From Kordia antarctica (GTDB lineage: Bacteria; Bacteroidota; Bacteroidia; Flavobacteriales; Flavobacteriaceae), in the NCBI RefSeq assembly GCF_009901525.1, contig NZ_CP019288.1, positions 4,307,501-4,371,500 of the forward strand: 64,000 bases of DNA, written 5' to 3'. Both the position numbers and the translations under genes were made by a program. This document shows positions 9,519 to 18,498 of the stretch, piece after piece (within the stretch, counting starts at the first letter, position 1; every line of letters begins with the position of its first letter). The notes beneath the pieces are model-generated. The model saw only the letters and a program-made list of their open reading frames with translations, was not told the origin of the DNA and searched no databases.

Positions 9519-10253
9519 ATGGAAAATCAAAATCAACATTCAGAAACAACAGATTATTCAGAAGAAATCAAGCGTTGGGCAGAAGAAGATGTATTGCAAT
9601 TAGCGAATCATTTTCATAGATTAACTAAAGGTCAGTTTGAACGCACTAGCTATTTTACAATGACAGCACCAGATGTAGCCATTTTTCAAGAACTAAAACC
9701 ATTAATTACGGATCTCAGAATTTACATGGCAATAGAAGCTCAAAATAAAGAAAAACATACTTTTTTTCCTGTATTACGTGTGACGAACGATAAAGAAGAG
9801 CATACTTTTTTGAAACTCATAGCTCCTGAGGTACGAAAACAAAACTCCACAAAATCGGAAGTTGTGCCTGAAGTATTCAAAAATATGATTTCTAAAAATT
9901 GGGATGAAGTTGATTTTCATTTAATTGATGATTTATTTACAGCACGAAAAAAAGAGGAATTAAATAGAGTCGTAGTAGAATCGACAGTAAGAGTTTTGTA
10001 TTTTCAAATCAGTACGGATATTATTAATCATGTAATTAAAGAATTAACCGAAATTAAAGGAATAACATTATATTCAGGAATTGACATGAACAAGTTCTCA
10101 GACAAATACCAAATATCTTTTACGCCAGTTTTAGGATTTCAACATGGAAATATTGATGCAGGCGATTTCACATTTGGACTCAAAAGTATTGTAGAATTTT
10201 CTAAAGGAGAAGTCTTTATAGAATATTCAAGACCTTGTCCACCAACATGCTAA
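9519..10253 (+). CDS. Hypothetical cytoplasmic protein, Cys-terminated
   Basis: A 244-residue soluble protein with no signal peptide or membrane helix. It is helical in the first third (EEIKRWAEEDVLQLANHFHR) and mixed alpha/beta later (TFFPVLRVTNDKEEHTFLKL), and ends in PRCPPTC-like residues (two Cys in the last five). I do not recognise the family. It lies ten bases before the membrane protein and two-component pair and probably shares their transcript. A role in that signalling unit is possible but unproven. Confidence 0.7.
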   Translation: MENQNQHSETTDYSEEIKRWAEEDVLQLANHFHRLTKGQFERTSYFTMTAPDVAIFQELKPLITDLRIYMAIEAQNKEKHTFFPVLRVTNDKEEHTFLKLIAPEVRKQNSTKSEVVPEVFKNMISKNWDEVDFHLIDDLFTARKKEELNRVVVESTVRVLYFQISTDIINHVIKELTEIKGITLYSGIDMNKFSDKYQISFTPVLGFQHGNIDAGDFTFGLKSIVEFSKGEVFIEYSRPCPPTC

Positions 10254-10263
10254 ATAAAAAACA

Positions 10264-10926
10264 ATGAGTGAAGAATTCTTTGGAAACCTAAGTCTTATAT
10301 CATCTTTTGCGGTGATACTTCCGTTGCTAATTGCACTTTGGAAGTACAATCGCTTGCACAAAATGCAACTAAAATTAGTCTACTTACTCATTACGATTTT
10401 AGTAGTAGAATCCATTTCTAATATTTTGTGGTATCAGAAAATAAATAACTTACCAATCTATCATTTCTATTCGATTATTGAATTTGTGTTGATTGTAAAT
10501 ATCTATAAAGATGAATTGAGAAAAATATTTCCAAAGCGTTTCTTTTACATTTTGATTGCCGTTTTTGCCGTATTTTCAATTGTAAATATGTCTTACTTTC
10601 AAAAACTAGAAACGTTCAATTCCAATGCGACAACGTTATTAGGAATTTTGATGATTTTCCTCTCACTCAGCTATTTTTATGCATTATTAAAAGAAGTAAA
10701 ATACAGCGCTTTGGAACAAAATCCAATGTTTTGGCTAAATGCAGGGTTTTTAATATATTTTTCGAGTAATTTAATCCTGTTTTTCATTAACAACAGCATC
10801 TTTAAAGATCCAACTGCAGAAGCAAACGAAGTCAGTTATTTACTTTGGGGAATGCACGCAGTTGTCAATATAGTATTAATCTTATTTTACACAATTTCCA
10901 TATGGGTGAATCCGAAACAACCATAA
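10264..10926 (+). CDS. Polytopic membrane protein
   Basis: This 220-residue protein is almost entirely made of hydrophobic helices, about seven, with short basic loops (WKYNRLHKMQ, KDELRKIFPKR). It has no enzymatic motif I can identify. The end overlaps the start of the histidine kinase by 25 bases, so the two are translationally linked. This arrangement often marks a membrane partner or sensor subunit for a kinase lacking its own sensor domain, but here that is inference. Confidence 0.75.
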   Translation: MSEEFFGNLSLISSFAVILPLLIALWKYNRLHKMQLKLVYLLITILVVESISNILWYQKINNLPIYHFYSIIEFVLIVNIYKDELRKIFPKRFFYILIAVFAVFSIVNMSYFQKLETFNSNATTLLGILMIFLSLSYFYALLKEVKYSALEQNPMFWLNAGFLIYFSSNLILFFINNSIFKDPTAEANEVSYLLWGMHAVVNIVLILFYTISIWVNPKQP

Positions 10927-11681
10927 CATTACAAATTATTATTATTGGAATGATCATGCTTTTTGTATTGGCATTAGCAGTCATTTTATTTTTTATTATC
11001 TATCAGAAACGACTCTTGGCGCAACAAAAAAAGCATCAAGAAATTGCAGCAGAATATCAACGAGAATTATTGGGAGTTGCTATTGAAAGTCAGGAAAAAG
11101 AACGCACCCGAATTGGCAAAGAATTACATGACGATGTTGGCGCTTTATTAACGACAACGAAATTATATTTAAGTCAAGTTTCTCCTGAACTCTCTGCGGA
11201 AGAATTAACCAAAACTACCGAAAAAATGCGTTCACTTTTTGATGCAATGATTCAAGGAGTTCGGAATATTTCTCAAGATTTACGACCTGTAATTTTAGAG
11301 AAATTAGGATTGATAGAAGCGGTAGAAAATTTAGTGCAAACGGTAAATGATGTTGGTACAATAAACGCTACTTTCAATGATTTTTCCACGAGTGCTATCG
11401 CGAAAGCGGACGAATTAAATGTATACAGAATTATGCAGGAATTGATTAATAATACGTTAAAACATGCAATGGCATCCAACATTTCAATTGCGTTCAGCAA
11501 CGAAGGAACCGCATTAAAAATTACCTATAAAGATGATGGAATCGGATTACAGCAAGAATACTTAAACCAAAAAGGAATTGGACTCAGAAACATAGAAAGT
11601 AGATTATCAGTTTTGGCTGGAACAATACATTTCAATGCGCAAAAAACGGGCATGAAAGCAATTATAAAAATACCGATCTAA
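10902..11681 (+). CDS. Sensor histidine kinase, NarL/DesK type
   Basis: I start at the ATG at 10902 (MGESETTITLQ), giving 260 residues. Upstream in-frame codons encode part of the preceding membrane protein in another frame and do not look like a kinase N-terminus. One membrane helix at about residues 10-35 leads into a HisKA_3 dimerisation domain with the phospho-acceptor in GKELHDDVGALL (His76). The ATPase domain has NTLKHA (N box), KDDGIG and KGIGLRNIESRL (G boxes). It has no periplasmic domain of its own. It ends one base before the response regulator gene, its evident partner. Confidence 0.9.
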   Translation: MGESETTITLQIIIIGMIMLFVLALAVILFFIIYQKRLLAQQKKHQEIAAEYQRELLGVAIESQEKERTRIGKELHDDVGALLTTTKLYLSQVSPELSAEELTKTTEKMRSLFDAMIQGVRNISQDLRPVILEKLGLIEAVENLVQTVNDVGTINATFNDFSTSAIAKADELNVYRIMQELINNTLKHAMASNISIAFSNEGTALKITYKDDGIGLQQEYLNQKGIGLRNIESRLSVLAGTIHFNAQKTGMKAIIKIPI

Positions 11682-11682
11682 C

Positions 11683-12342
11683 ATGACGAAAAAAACCATA
11701 CAATTAGGCTTAGTAGACGACCACAATTTATTCCGAGAAGGCATCAAATCATTGCTCGATAAAATTGAAGAAGTTACGTTAGTATTGGAAGCTGTAAACG
11801 GAAAAGATATGTTTACAAAGTTGAATAATGTTGTGCCAGACGTAATTTTGTTAGACTTAGAAATGGAGGAAATGAATGGCGTTGACGCAACGTTGAAACT
11901 GCAAGAATTATTTCCAGAAGTGAAAATTTTAATCCTAACCATGCATAAAGAAGAACGCATGATTTCCTACTTAATGGAAATTGGCGCGAATGGTTATTTG
12001 TTAAAAGATACAACACGAGAAGAACTAGAAAAAGCGATTAAAACGGTTTATAAAAGCGGGTTTTACTTCAACGAATTTGTCTCGCAAGCATTGCTAAAAG
12101 GATTGAAAAACAAATCGGGCAGACCTTTAAAAATCGGCAAAGATTATCATTTAACGGCGCGTGAATTAGAAGTCTTAGAATTGATTGCACAAGAATTCAC
12201 AACCGCCGAAATGGCAGAAAAATTATTTCTCAGCGCACGAACTATTGAAGGTCATCGTAAAAACTTAATTAGCAAATTAGGCGTAAAAAATACCGCAGGT
12301 TTATTGATAAAAGCGATCAAAGAAAAGCTGATTGTGGTTTGA
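11683..12342 (+). CDS. LuxR/NarL-type response regulator
   Basis: The 219-residue protein has a receiver domain with acidic pocket DD at 12-13, phospho-acceptor Asp58 in VILLDLEME and the conserved Lys in LLKDTT. The C-terminal LuxR helix-turn-helix (LTARELEVLELIAQEFTTAE ... SARTIEGHRKNLISKLGVKN) binds DNA. It is encoded directly after its kinase. Targets cannot be read from the window. The upstream membrane protein and the unknown at 9519 are candidates for the same operon. Confidence 0.93.
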   Translation: MTKKTIQLGLVDDHNLFREGIKSLLDKIEEVTLVLEAVNGKDMFTKLNNVVPDVILLDLEMEEMNGVDATLKLQELFPEVKILILTMHKEERMISYLMEIGANGYLLKDTTREELEKAIKTVYKSGFYFNEFVSQALLKGLKNKSGRPLKIGKDYHLTARELEVLELIAQEFTTAEMAEKLFLSARTIEGHRKNLISKLGVKNTAGLLIKAIKEKLIVV

Positions 12343-12398
12343 TGGATTGCTACAAGTACTTTGTGTTATTACAAGTTTTCAATGTAGTTTTTTCTACT

Positions 12399-12428
12399 TT
12401 TGGATTAATTAAAAATCATTTATATTTG
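12399..12428 (+). promoter_or_regulatory. Promoter for the caspase/CHAT-like gene
   Basis: TTTTG ending at 12402, an 18-base spacer and TATATTTG at 12421-12428 match the Bacteroidetes minus-33/minus-7 promoter very well. The transcript would have about 135 untranslated bases, including the small ORF at 12541. Confidence 0.6.
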
Positions 12429-12540
12429 TAAGAAAGGAATACTATATAATGAACTGATGTTTATTGTATATAAGTTAGCCACAATTACAAATCTCTCCGT
12501 AAAAAAACTAATATAAATATTTAGTCCGTTTAGATTTAAA

Positions 12541-12573
12541 ATGGAAAAAAATTACACATTAAAATATTTATGA
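12541..12573 (+). other. Short upstream ORF overlapping the next start codon
   Basis: ATG at 12541 opens a 10-codon reading frame (MEKNYTLKYL) whose TGA stop (12571-12573) overlaps the ATG of the next gene as ATGA. That arrangement would couple translation of the two. It may be chance in AT-rich sequence. Conservation in relatives would decide. Confidence 0.3.
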
Positions 12574-13439
12574 CTGAAAAATATATTGAATTCAATAAAA
12601 TATACATTATAGAATCTTTAAATGTTAAAGATATTAAAACAGGGACTTTGTTAAAGAATGATGTATTAAGATGGAAAAAATTTAATGAAAATCATCCTGT
12701 CAAGACTAAATTATATTCTCCAAGTAAACGTAAAGAGTTCTTTCAAGTTCTTGACCTTATAAAATCGATTTGCATTAAGAACAAAACATATCCTATAATT
12801 CATTTTGAAATACATGGAAGTAATGATAAAAAAGGTTTGATATTGAACTCAGGAGATATGATTACTTGGGAGGAGCTAATTATCAAACTCCGAGAAATCA
12901 ATATAATAATAGCTAATAACCTATTTTTTACTATGGCTGTTTGTTACGGAGCATATCTCTTTAAAGCCGTAGAATTAGAATTACCCGCTCCTTTTTGTGG
13001 AATGATAGGCTCTGAAGAAGCTATCACTACTGATGATTTGATGATAAGATATCAAGAATTTTATAATGAACTTCTTAATAACTTAAATATAACAAAAGCT
13101 TATAAAGCCTTAAAAAAAGCTAATACCAACATGCATAACACATATAGGTTTATAGATTCTTCTCAAGCATTTAAAATTATCTATCGAAATTACTTTAAAG
13201 AAAATACATCAGATGAGGCTATTAAGGAAAGACTTATACAAGTTAAAAAAGATGAAAAATTAGAATTTAAAAATAGACAATCGGAAAGAAAATATAATAG
13301 AGGTTTCAAAAAAATTCTTTTACAAACAAGACAAAGATATTATTCTGAACATTCTGAAACTTTTTTTATGATTGATAAAGTTCCTTCACATAGAACTAGA
13401 TTTAACGTTCCTAAGTCTTATACAACTTTAATCAAATAA
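12570..13439 (+). CDS. Caspase/CHAT-like cysteine protease domain protein
   Basis: This 289-residue soluble protein has a caspase-fold signature. A hydrophobic strand leads into IIHFEIHGSNDKKGL (His82-Gly83). Then come GDMITWEELIIKLREIN and a second core strand, LFFTMAVCYGAYL, with Cys125. In CHAT and caspase families the HG...C pair forms the catalytic dyad, and the spacing here fits. The C-terminal third is lysine-rich and probably helical. There is no signal peptide. It stands alone with its own promoter, and no effector or sensor partner is adjacent. CHAT proteases often act in antiphage or cell-suicide systems. That role here is inference, and the family call is from motif reading only. 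Confidence 0.6.
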   Translation: MTEKYIEFNKIYIIESLNVKDIKTGTLLKNDVLRWKKFNENHPVKTKLYSPSKRKEFFQVLDLIKSICIKNKTYPIIHFEIHGSNDKKGLILNSGDMITWEELIIKLREINIIIANNLFFTMAVCYGAYLFKAVELELPAPFCGMIGSEEAITTDDLMIRYQEFYNELLNNLNITKAYKALKKANTNMHNTYRFIDSSQAFKIIYRNYFKENTSDEAIKERLIQVKKDEKLEFKNRQSERKYNRGFKKILLQTRQRYYSEHSETFFMIDKVPSHRTRFNVPKSYTTLIK

Positions 13440-13633
13440 TTGTAGCTAAAACAGGTAACCATTGCACATGCCTATAAATAATGATAAAATGTATCTATAG
13501 AAAGTCCTTTTGAGAGCTTTTTTAGGTTTTCAACAGTTGCATATTTCAATAATTCTCATTGCTTAAAATAATTACTATGAAGTTTTGAGTTGCTTTTGTT
13601 TCTAAAAAAATTGAACCAAATTTACTAGGCAAA

Positions 13634-14947
13634 CTAATCTTTTGTCTTTTCCTCAAACAACTTCTGAATCGTCTGTGAAATAAAAAGACTCATAATTACA
13701 AAACCGAGAAAAAAGTAAAATCCATATTGCAATTCAGATTCGTTAGTCGTCAGTATTTTAATACTATACGTTATATTTTCTAACTGATTCAACTGACTTG
13801 TAATGATTCCTGCAAAGCCAATATACGACATAAAAATTGCCACAACCATAACATCTGCCATCGACCATTTCCCACTTTTAAACACTAAAAATTGAATAAT
13901 TTTATTCTGCTGCAACTTTCTTTTAAAGACTAATAATAGACTTGAAATTAATTTCGCCACAGGGAAAATAACGCTAAAAAGTAATACTAAAAATCCAACA
14001 ATCATGATTTTCACTTTCTCTTGGATCAACATGGTTTGTGAGACTTCAATAATACTTTTACTTCGGAAATATAATACTTGATTGTAAAAGGAAATTGGTT
14101 CGCCCATTAGTTGAAATTCCATGGAAGAAATTCGTGCATCAATGGCAATCATTGGAAGATAAATACCCAAAATCAACAAATGCAGCGCCGCAATTACATA
14201 TGCAGTAATGGTAATTCTTGAATGTCCTTTTATTAAAAACATACTTATTAATAAAGATATAAAAGCAAGTAGTAGGATGAAATTTACAGCAGTTAATCTA
14301 TTATTAATTCGTTCTATTTCTTTAAGAATAATTGGTTTTGTGGCTGTCGCATCGGTGGCATTATATTTCGATAGAATATCATTAAACAGCGTATAATCAA
14401 TCTTTTGAAAAGTAGATTCCTTATAATCATTTAATTGTGTCAGAATGTATTTTTTGATGCTTTCCCGATTTTCTTCGTCGTTTAGAAAATCAAGAATACC
14501 TTCTGTAATTTCGGGAACTTGTACTTTTAGACTTTCAAAAATCTTAAAAAAGTTGGAACCTGCATTTTTCAAAGAAATACCTAAAAATGCGTTTCTTTTA
14601 TTTTCTGCTTTATAATTGGCTTCAAATTCGTTGATGGTTTCATACAAAAACGATCGAATTTTTCGTGCCGCATCTTCTCGGTCTTCTCCAACAAGATTCA
14701 ATTCTTCTACTTTTTTCGTTAGAATTTTAGAAAATTGTTCCATCCAAACATCCACATTAAACATGCCGTATTTAATATCGGAAAGTTCTATAACATCTGC
14801 TTGTAATATTCTTTTTTCGATTTCAATCCTATACGTAATCACAGCTGAAATACTGATTATAATCAACAAGACTATTACTATGATATTTTTGATATTAAAA
14901 TTTTTCACGTTAGTTTTTTTCAGTTTAGATTTAGTATTGTAAACCAA
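13634..14947 (-). CDS. PqiA-like (paraquat-inducible protein A family) membrane protein
   Basis: Up to 437 residues if translation begins at the TTG at 14947, or 424 from the GTG at 14908; no ATG is available near the N-terminus. A first helix (about 19-37) precedes a 180-residue charged, helical extracytoplasmic region. Five further helices follow. The segment FPVAKLISSLLLVFKRKLQQ...GKWSMADVMVVAIF resembles the PqiA family, which acts in envelope lipid transport. The long periplasmic insert is unusual compared with plain PqiA. The 5' end overlaps the oxidoreductase gene by 17 bases, suggesting one transcript. The start codon is uncertain. Confidence 0.65.
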   Translation of the reverse strand: MVYNTKSKLKKTNVKNFNIKNIIVIVLLIIISISAVITYRIEIEKRILQADVIELSDIKYGMFNVDVWMEQFSKILTKKVEELNLVGEDREDAARKIRSFLYETINEFEANYKAENKRNAFLGISLKNAGSNFFKIFESLKVQVPEITEGILDFLNDEENRESIKKYILTQLNDYKESTFQKIDYTLFNDILSKYNATDATATKPIILKEIERINNRLTAVNFILLLAFISLLISMFLIKGHSRITITAYVIAALHLLILGIYLPMIAIDARISSMEFQLMGEPISFYNQVLYFRSKSIIEVSQTMLIQEKVKIMIVGFLVLLFSVIFPVAKLISSLLLVFKRKLQQNKIIQFLVFKSGKWSMADVMVVAIFMSYIGFAGIITSQLNQLENITYSIKILTTNESELQYGFYFFLGFVIMSLFISQTIQKLFEEKTKD

Positions 14948-15902
14948 TTTTAGTTTGCACCTTTGTTAATAAAGTAGCTAAATTAAGGCTCAAATCTAAT
15001 GGTAATTTTGAACTTTCATTAACTCTATTGCGTAAACAATTGTTCACTTCTTCAATTTCGTGAAAATATCCATTTCCAACATATGGAAGTTCAAACACAG
15101 TTTCTGAGTCATCTTTAAAAAGAGTAATTGTATTGGATTGATGAAATCTTCGATGTAATTTTATAGTACCTTTTGTTCCATGAATAAAGGCTTCCGTTGG
15201 CGTATTTACTTCAAATGTAGATTCCAAAACCGCTTTTGCGTTGCTTTCATAATCGAATAATAATGCGCAAAAACTATCAACATCCGTTTCTGTCATTCGT
15301 GCCATTGCTTTAATATCTGAAGGAATTCCTAAAACTAATAAACTTAAAAAAATTGGGTAAATGCCAATATCTAATAACGAACCGCCGCCCAAGTTTTTAT
15401 TGAATAATCTACTTTCGAGATTTAGTTCGGCTTTAAAGCCAAAATCGGCACGCACTTGAATAATATCGCCAATAGTTTTTTCATGGAGAAGTGAAATCAT
15501 TTTTTCAATTGCTGGCATAAATCGTGTCCAAATGGCTTCCATTAAAAACAATTTTCGTGATTTCGCTTCTTCAATCATGGCTTTCACTTCCGTGGAATTA
15601 ATTCCCATAGGTTTTTCACATAAAACAGCTTTTCCGTTTCGCAAGCAAAGCATTGTGTTTTCAAAATGAAATGTATGTGGTGTTGCAATATAAATTACAT
15701 CAATTTTAGGATCATTTGCGAGTTTTTCATAGGAATCGTAAGCAGATATTGAATTATATTTTCCAGCGAAAGCGGTTGCTTTTTCCAAACTTCGAGAAGC
15801 AACTCCTTGAAGAAGTGTATTGTCAGCAAGTTGTAAATCGGCAGCAAACTTGTTTGCTATTTTCCCCAAACCTATAATTCCCCAATGTATTTTTTTTGGC
15901 AT
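14931..15902 (-). CDS. Gfo/Idh/MocA family oxidoreductase
   Basis: I choose the ATG at 15902 (MPKKIHWGIIGLGKIANKF) because family members start just before the Rossmann motif. An ATG seven codons upstream (15923) is also possible. The 323-residue protein has GLGKIA for NAD(P) binding and the sugar-dehydrogenase block VLCEKPMG, with the family Lys. Its C-terminal alpha/beta domain contains GGGSLLDIGIYP. Members oxidise or isomerise sugars, inositols or dihydrodiols. The substrate cannot be told here. It overlaps the start of the PqiA-like gene downstream. Confidence 0.88.
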   Translation of the reverse strand: MPKKIHWGIIGLGKIANKFAADLQLADNTLLQGVASRSLEKATAFAGKYNSISAYDSYEKLANDPKIDVIYIATPHTFHFENTMLCLRNGKAVLCEKPMGINSTEVKAMIEEAKSRKLFLMEAIWTRFMPAIEKMISLLHEKTIGDIIQVRADFGFKAELNLESRLFNKNLGGGSLLDIGIYPIFLSLLVLGIPSDIKAMARMTETDVDSFCALLFDYESNAKAVLESTFEVNTPTEAFIHGTKGTIKLHRRFHQSNTITLFKDDSETVFELPYVGNGYFHEIEEVNNCLRNRVNESSKLPLDLSLNLATLLTKVQTKIGLQY

Positions 15903-15968
15903 GTTTTTTTGTTTCGAATACATTCAAATTTAGGAAATTAAAAACAATCTTCGGGATTCTTTATTAAC

Positions 15969-16826
15969 TTATGTCATTAAAGATCCAGCGCCAGAACCAC
16001 TATTATCATCGTCATCTTTCCTAAACTTTTTCCAGATTTCTTTATCTCTCTCATTATCATCACTATGATATTCCTGATCAGAATAGCCATCTTCTGGTAA
16101 ATCTTTTGTTTTTTCAAACTTATGACTTGCATTACAGCGCAAACACAAAGGACGTAATCTTGAAGGATCATCGTGATCGGTTCTAATTTGGGCATCATTT
16201 TTTCTTTTCTTTTTTAACTTTTTCAATCGTCCGCTCCATTTTGGATAATGATCAAGTTGCCCAGATACTATATTATGGCGTTTCTTCTTTTTTTTACTAA
16301 TGAAATACGTTCTAATTTCTCTTCCCTTTCTATCAGCTAATGGCATTCCGCAACCTGGACACACATACATTCGATTTTTATTTCTGAGTGCTCCACTGGT
16401 AATTACACGTCTTCTGAGTGCTTTGCTAAATGTAGACCGATGTTTTTGTTGTTGACTTGACGGAAGCCACGCTTCATCACTCTCATCTCCAGGTTTTTTA
16501 GCTCGCTTTCTCTTAGTCTTATTCTTTGCTGATTTTCTTTTTCTTTTACGATCTTCATCACCTTTTCCCAATTGCACAACGTCATTTGAAGTGGTTATGT
16601 TGGTTGTTTTTAATTGTGTTATATTTTCTGAAATTTCTTCAATGATTTTTGACTGCGTCTCGTGAGTTCCATTTGTAATTTTATCGCGTAGTTTTCTTTG
16701 CGTAATAGCTTCTGGACGATTATCCACAAATTGAAAAGTAGATATATTACCACTCTGTTTTTTGGTAATTACATTTGCTGCCGATTGGTGTTTATGTTCT
16801 TTCTTTTTATCAGCGTGCGTATTCAT
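15969..16826 (-). CDS. Putative injection-system cargo toxin with HNH-type nuclease domain
   Basis: The start is the ATG at 16826 (MNTHADKKK; the codon two upstream is TTG), giving 285 residues. The N-terminal ~90 residues carry FVDNRPEAITQRKLRDKI, followed by Gln-rich text. That motif is common in Bacteroidetes and proteobacterial proteins linked to extracellular contractile injection systems and DUF4157 toxins. A very Lys/Arg-rich linker follows. The C-terminal domain has CPGCG, QLDHYPKWSGR, RPLCLRC and NASHKFE, a zinc-stabilised HNH-like nuclease layout with two CxxC pairs. No immunity gene or secretion structural gene is adjacent, so the delivery route is inferred from the N-terminus alone. 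Confidence 0.65.
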   Translation of the reverse strand: MNTHADKKKEHKHQSAANVITKKQSGNISTFQFVDNRPEAITQRKLRDKITNGTHETQSKIIEEISENITQLKTTNITTSNDVVQLGKGDEDRKRKRKSAKNKTKRKRAKKPGDESDEAWLPSSQQQKHRSTFSKALRRRVITSGALRNKNRMYVCPGCGMPLADRKGREIRTYFISKKKKKRHNIVSGQLDHYPKWSGRLKKLKKKRKNDAQIRTDHDDPSRLRPLCLRCNASHKFEKTKDLPEDGYSDQEYHSDDNERDKEIWKKFRKDDDDNSGSGAGSLMT

Positions 16827-16913
16827 AATCAACAGTATCTGGTTAGTGTTAGTGAATAAATATACTATTTAGAAGCGTTAAATTTGACTAAATGTCTTTT
16901 TAACTTGTAGGAT

Positions 16914-16930
16914 GTATACGAATTGTATAC
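16914..16930. promoter_or_regulatory. Near-perfect palindrome upstream of the nuclease toxin gene
   Basis: GTATAC at 16914-16919 and GTATAC at 16925-16930 flank GAATT, giving a 17-base near-palindrome about 90 bases upstream of the toxin ATG. It resembles a dimer-type operator but no cognate regulator is known. Confidence 0.3.
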
Positions 16931-16972
16931 GCCACTTGTCAGTTTTTATAATATTTTTTAAAATCAAACCAC

Positions 16973-17006
16973 AAAAAAACCGCTTCCATAAACTGAAAGC
17001 GGTTTT
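16973..17006 (-). terminator. Intrinsic terminator of metK
   Basis: On the minus strand AACCGCTTTC pairs with GAAGCGGTT, followed by seven T residues. It lies about 30 bases after the metK stop. Confidence 0.85.
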
Positions 17007-17035
17007 CTAAAATATATAACTAAGCTAAGAATCTC

Positions 17036-18289
17036 TTACAATCCAAAAGCAGTTTTAACTTTATCAACATAATCTAATTTTTCCCAAGTAAACAACTCAA
17101 CATCTAAAGTTTTACTTTCTCCATAAGGAGTTGTGAAGGTTTTAGAAACAGTTTCATTTTTACGTCCCATATGTCCGTAAGCAGCAGTTTCACTATACAT
17201 TGGTGTGCGTAACTTTAAACGACGTTCAATTGACGCAGGACGCATGTCAAATACTTTGGCAACGATCTTTGCAATCTCTCCGTCAGTCATATTTACTTTT
17301 GCCGTTCTGTACGTATCAACAAAAATTCCCATAGGTTCTACTACGCCAATTGCATACGAAACTTGTACTAAAATCTCGTCAGCAACGCCAGCCGCAACTA
17401 AATTTTTCGCTGCATGGCGAGTTGCATATGCAGCACTTCTATCTACTTTACTTGGATCTTTTCCTGAAAAAGCGCCACCACCGTGAGCACCTTTTCCTCC
17501 GTATGTATCTACGATAATTTTTCTTCCTGTCAGTCCTGTATCTCCGTGTGGTCCACCGATTACGAATTTTCCAGTTGGATTGATGTGATACTTAATATCA
17601 TTCCCAAATAACGCTTGAATTTTTGGAGTTAATTTTGATTTCACTCTTGGAATTAAAATATCAACGATATCCTTACGAATCTTCGCTAACATTACTTCAT
17701 CTTCATCAAAATCATCATGTTGTGTAGAAATTACAATTGCTTCCACGCGTGAAGGTACATTGTCATCATCATACTCAATTGTTACCTGACTTTTCGCATC
17801 TGGACGTAAGTAGTTGATTTCCTTGTTTTCTCTTCGCAAAGCAGCCAATTCAATCAACATTAAATGTGATAAATCTAAGGCTAAAGGCATTAAGTTTGAA
17901 GTCTCTTTCGTAGCATAGCCAAACATCATTCCTTGATCTCCGGCACCTTGCTCTTCTTTTGTTTCTCTATCAACACCTCTATTAATATCGTCAGATTGTT
18001 CATGAATTGCAGATAAAACTCCGCAAGAACTTCCGTCAAACATATATTCACTTTTCGTGTAACCAATTTTATTAATTACTTCTCTAGCAATCTTTTGTAC
18101 GTCTAAATACGTGTTCGATTTTACTTCGCCAGCTAAGATTACTTGACCAGTTGTTACCAACGTTTCACAAGCCACTTTTGATTCTGGATCGAATGCTAAA
18201 AAATTATCAATTAAAGCATCAGAAATTTGATCTGCTACTTTGTCTGGATGTCCTTCTGAAACGGATTCAGAGGTAAAAAAATATGACAT
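17036..18289 (-). CDS. metK: S-adenosylmethionine synthase
   Basis: The 417-residue protein matches MetK end to end. Motifs are [19 protein letters not shown] near the N-terminus, [12 protein letters not shown] for ATP binding and [19 protein letters not shown] for the phosphate loop. The enzyme makes SAM from methionine and ATP in the cytoplasm. The central insert (residues about 150-190) makes it slightly longer than the E. coli enzyme, as is usual in Bacteroidetes. It is divergent from the metY attenuator region. A promoter at 18499-18528 and a SAM-II-like leader precede it, so product feedback on expression is likely. Confidence 0.97.
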   Translation of the reverse strand: MSYFFTSESVSEGHPDKVADQISDALIDNFLAFDPESKVACETLVTTGQVILAGEVKSNTYLDVQKIAREVINKIGYTKSEYMFDGSSCGVLSAIHEQSDDINRGVDRETKEEQGAGDQGMMFGYATKETSNLMPLALDLSHLMLIELAALRRENKEINYLRPDAKSQVTIEYDDDNVPSRVEAIVISTQHDDFDEDEVMLAKIRKDIVDILIPRVKSKLTPKIQALFGNDIKYHINPTGKFVIGGPHGDTGLTGRKIIVDTYGGKGAHGGGAFSGKDPSKVDRSAAYATRHAAKNLVAAGVADEILVQVSYAIGVVEPMGIFVDTYRTAKVNMTDGEIAKIVAKVFDMRPASIERRLKLRTPMYSETAAYGHMGRKNETVSKTFTTPYGESKTLDVELFTWEKLDYVDKVKTAFGL

Positions 18290-18366
18290 AATAAATCTTC
18301 TTTAAAAAATTATAAAAAGAGGGAAAACTAAAAATGATTGCTAAACAGCTAAAGAAGTAGTGAATT

Positions 18367-18490
18367 ACTGCTTTAGCATTTTTTAATATCCTAAAATTTA
18401 ATTTAGAATCTAGTTTACAATTAATTATAAACTAGGGACTGAAACAAGTTCAGCACATGAGGTTGCAATCAGTTCAAATTTTTCCTCAAA
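18367..18490 (-). ncRNA. Candidate SAM-II-type riboswitch in the metK leader
   Basis: Read on the minus strand, TGAGG (18484-18488) pairs with CCTCA (18458-18462) as P1. The enclosed loop holds ATTTGAACTGATTGCAA, close to the SAM-II loop pattern (AUUUGA..., GaUUGCAa). About 80 bases downstream is GCTAAAGCAGT (18367-18377). It supplies the conserved GCUAAA and can pair CAGT with ACTG of the loop, the expected pseudoknot. A hairpin GCTAAAG...CTTTAGC (about 18348-18377) could sequester GCUAAA as the off state. Position just after the metK promoter supports the call. The long spacer before GCUAAA is atypical, so a covariance-model search is needed. Confidence 0.5.
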
Positions 18491-18498
18491 ATCAAGAA

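Noticed and set aside
8926-16826. A multi-gene antiphage defence island
   Set aside because: A CHAT-like protein and a nuclease toxin are present, but they are separated by metabolic genes on different strands, with no restriction, retron or CBASS-type components.
18348-18386. Plus-strand terminator GCTAAAG...CTTTAGC followed by T
   Set aside because: No plus-strand gene lies upstream (metK is on the minus strand). The hairpin is better explained as part of the metK leader switch.
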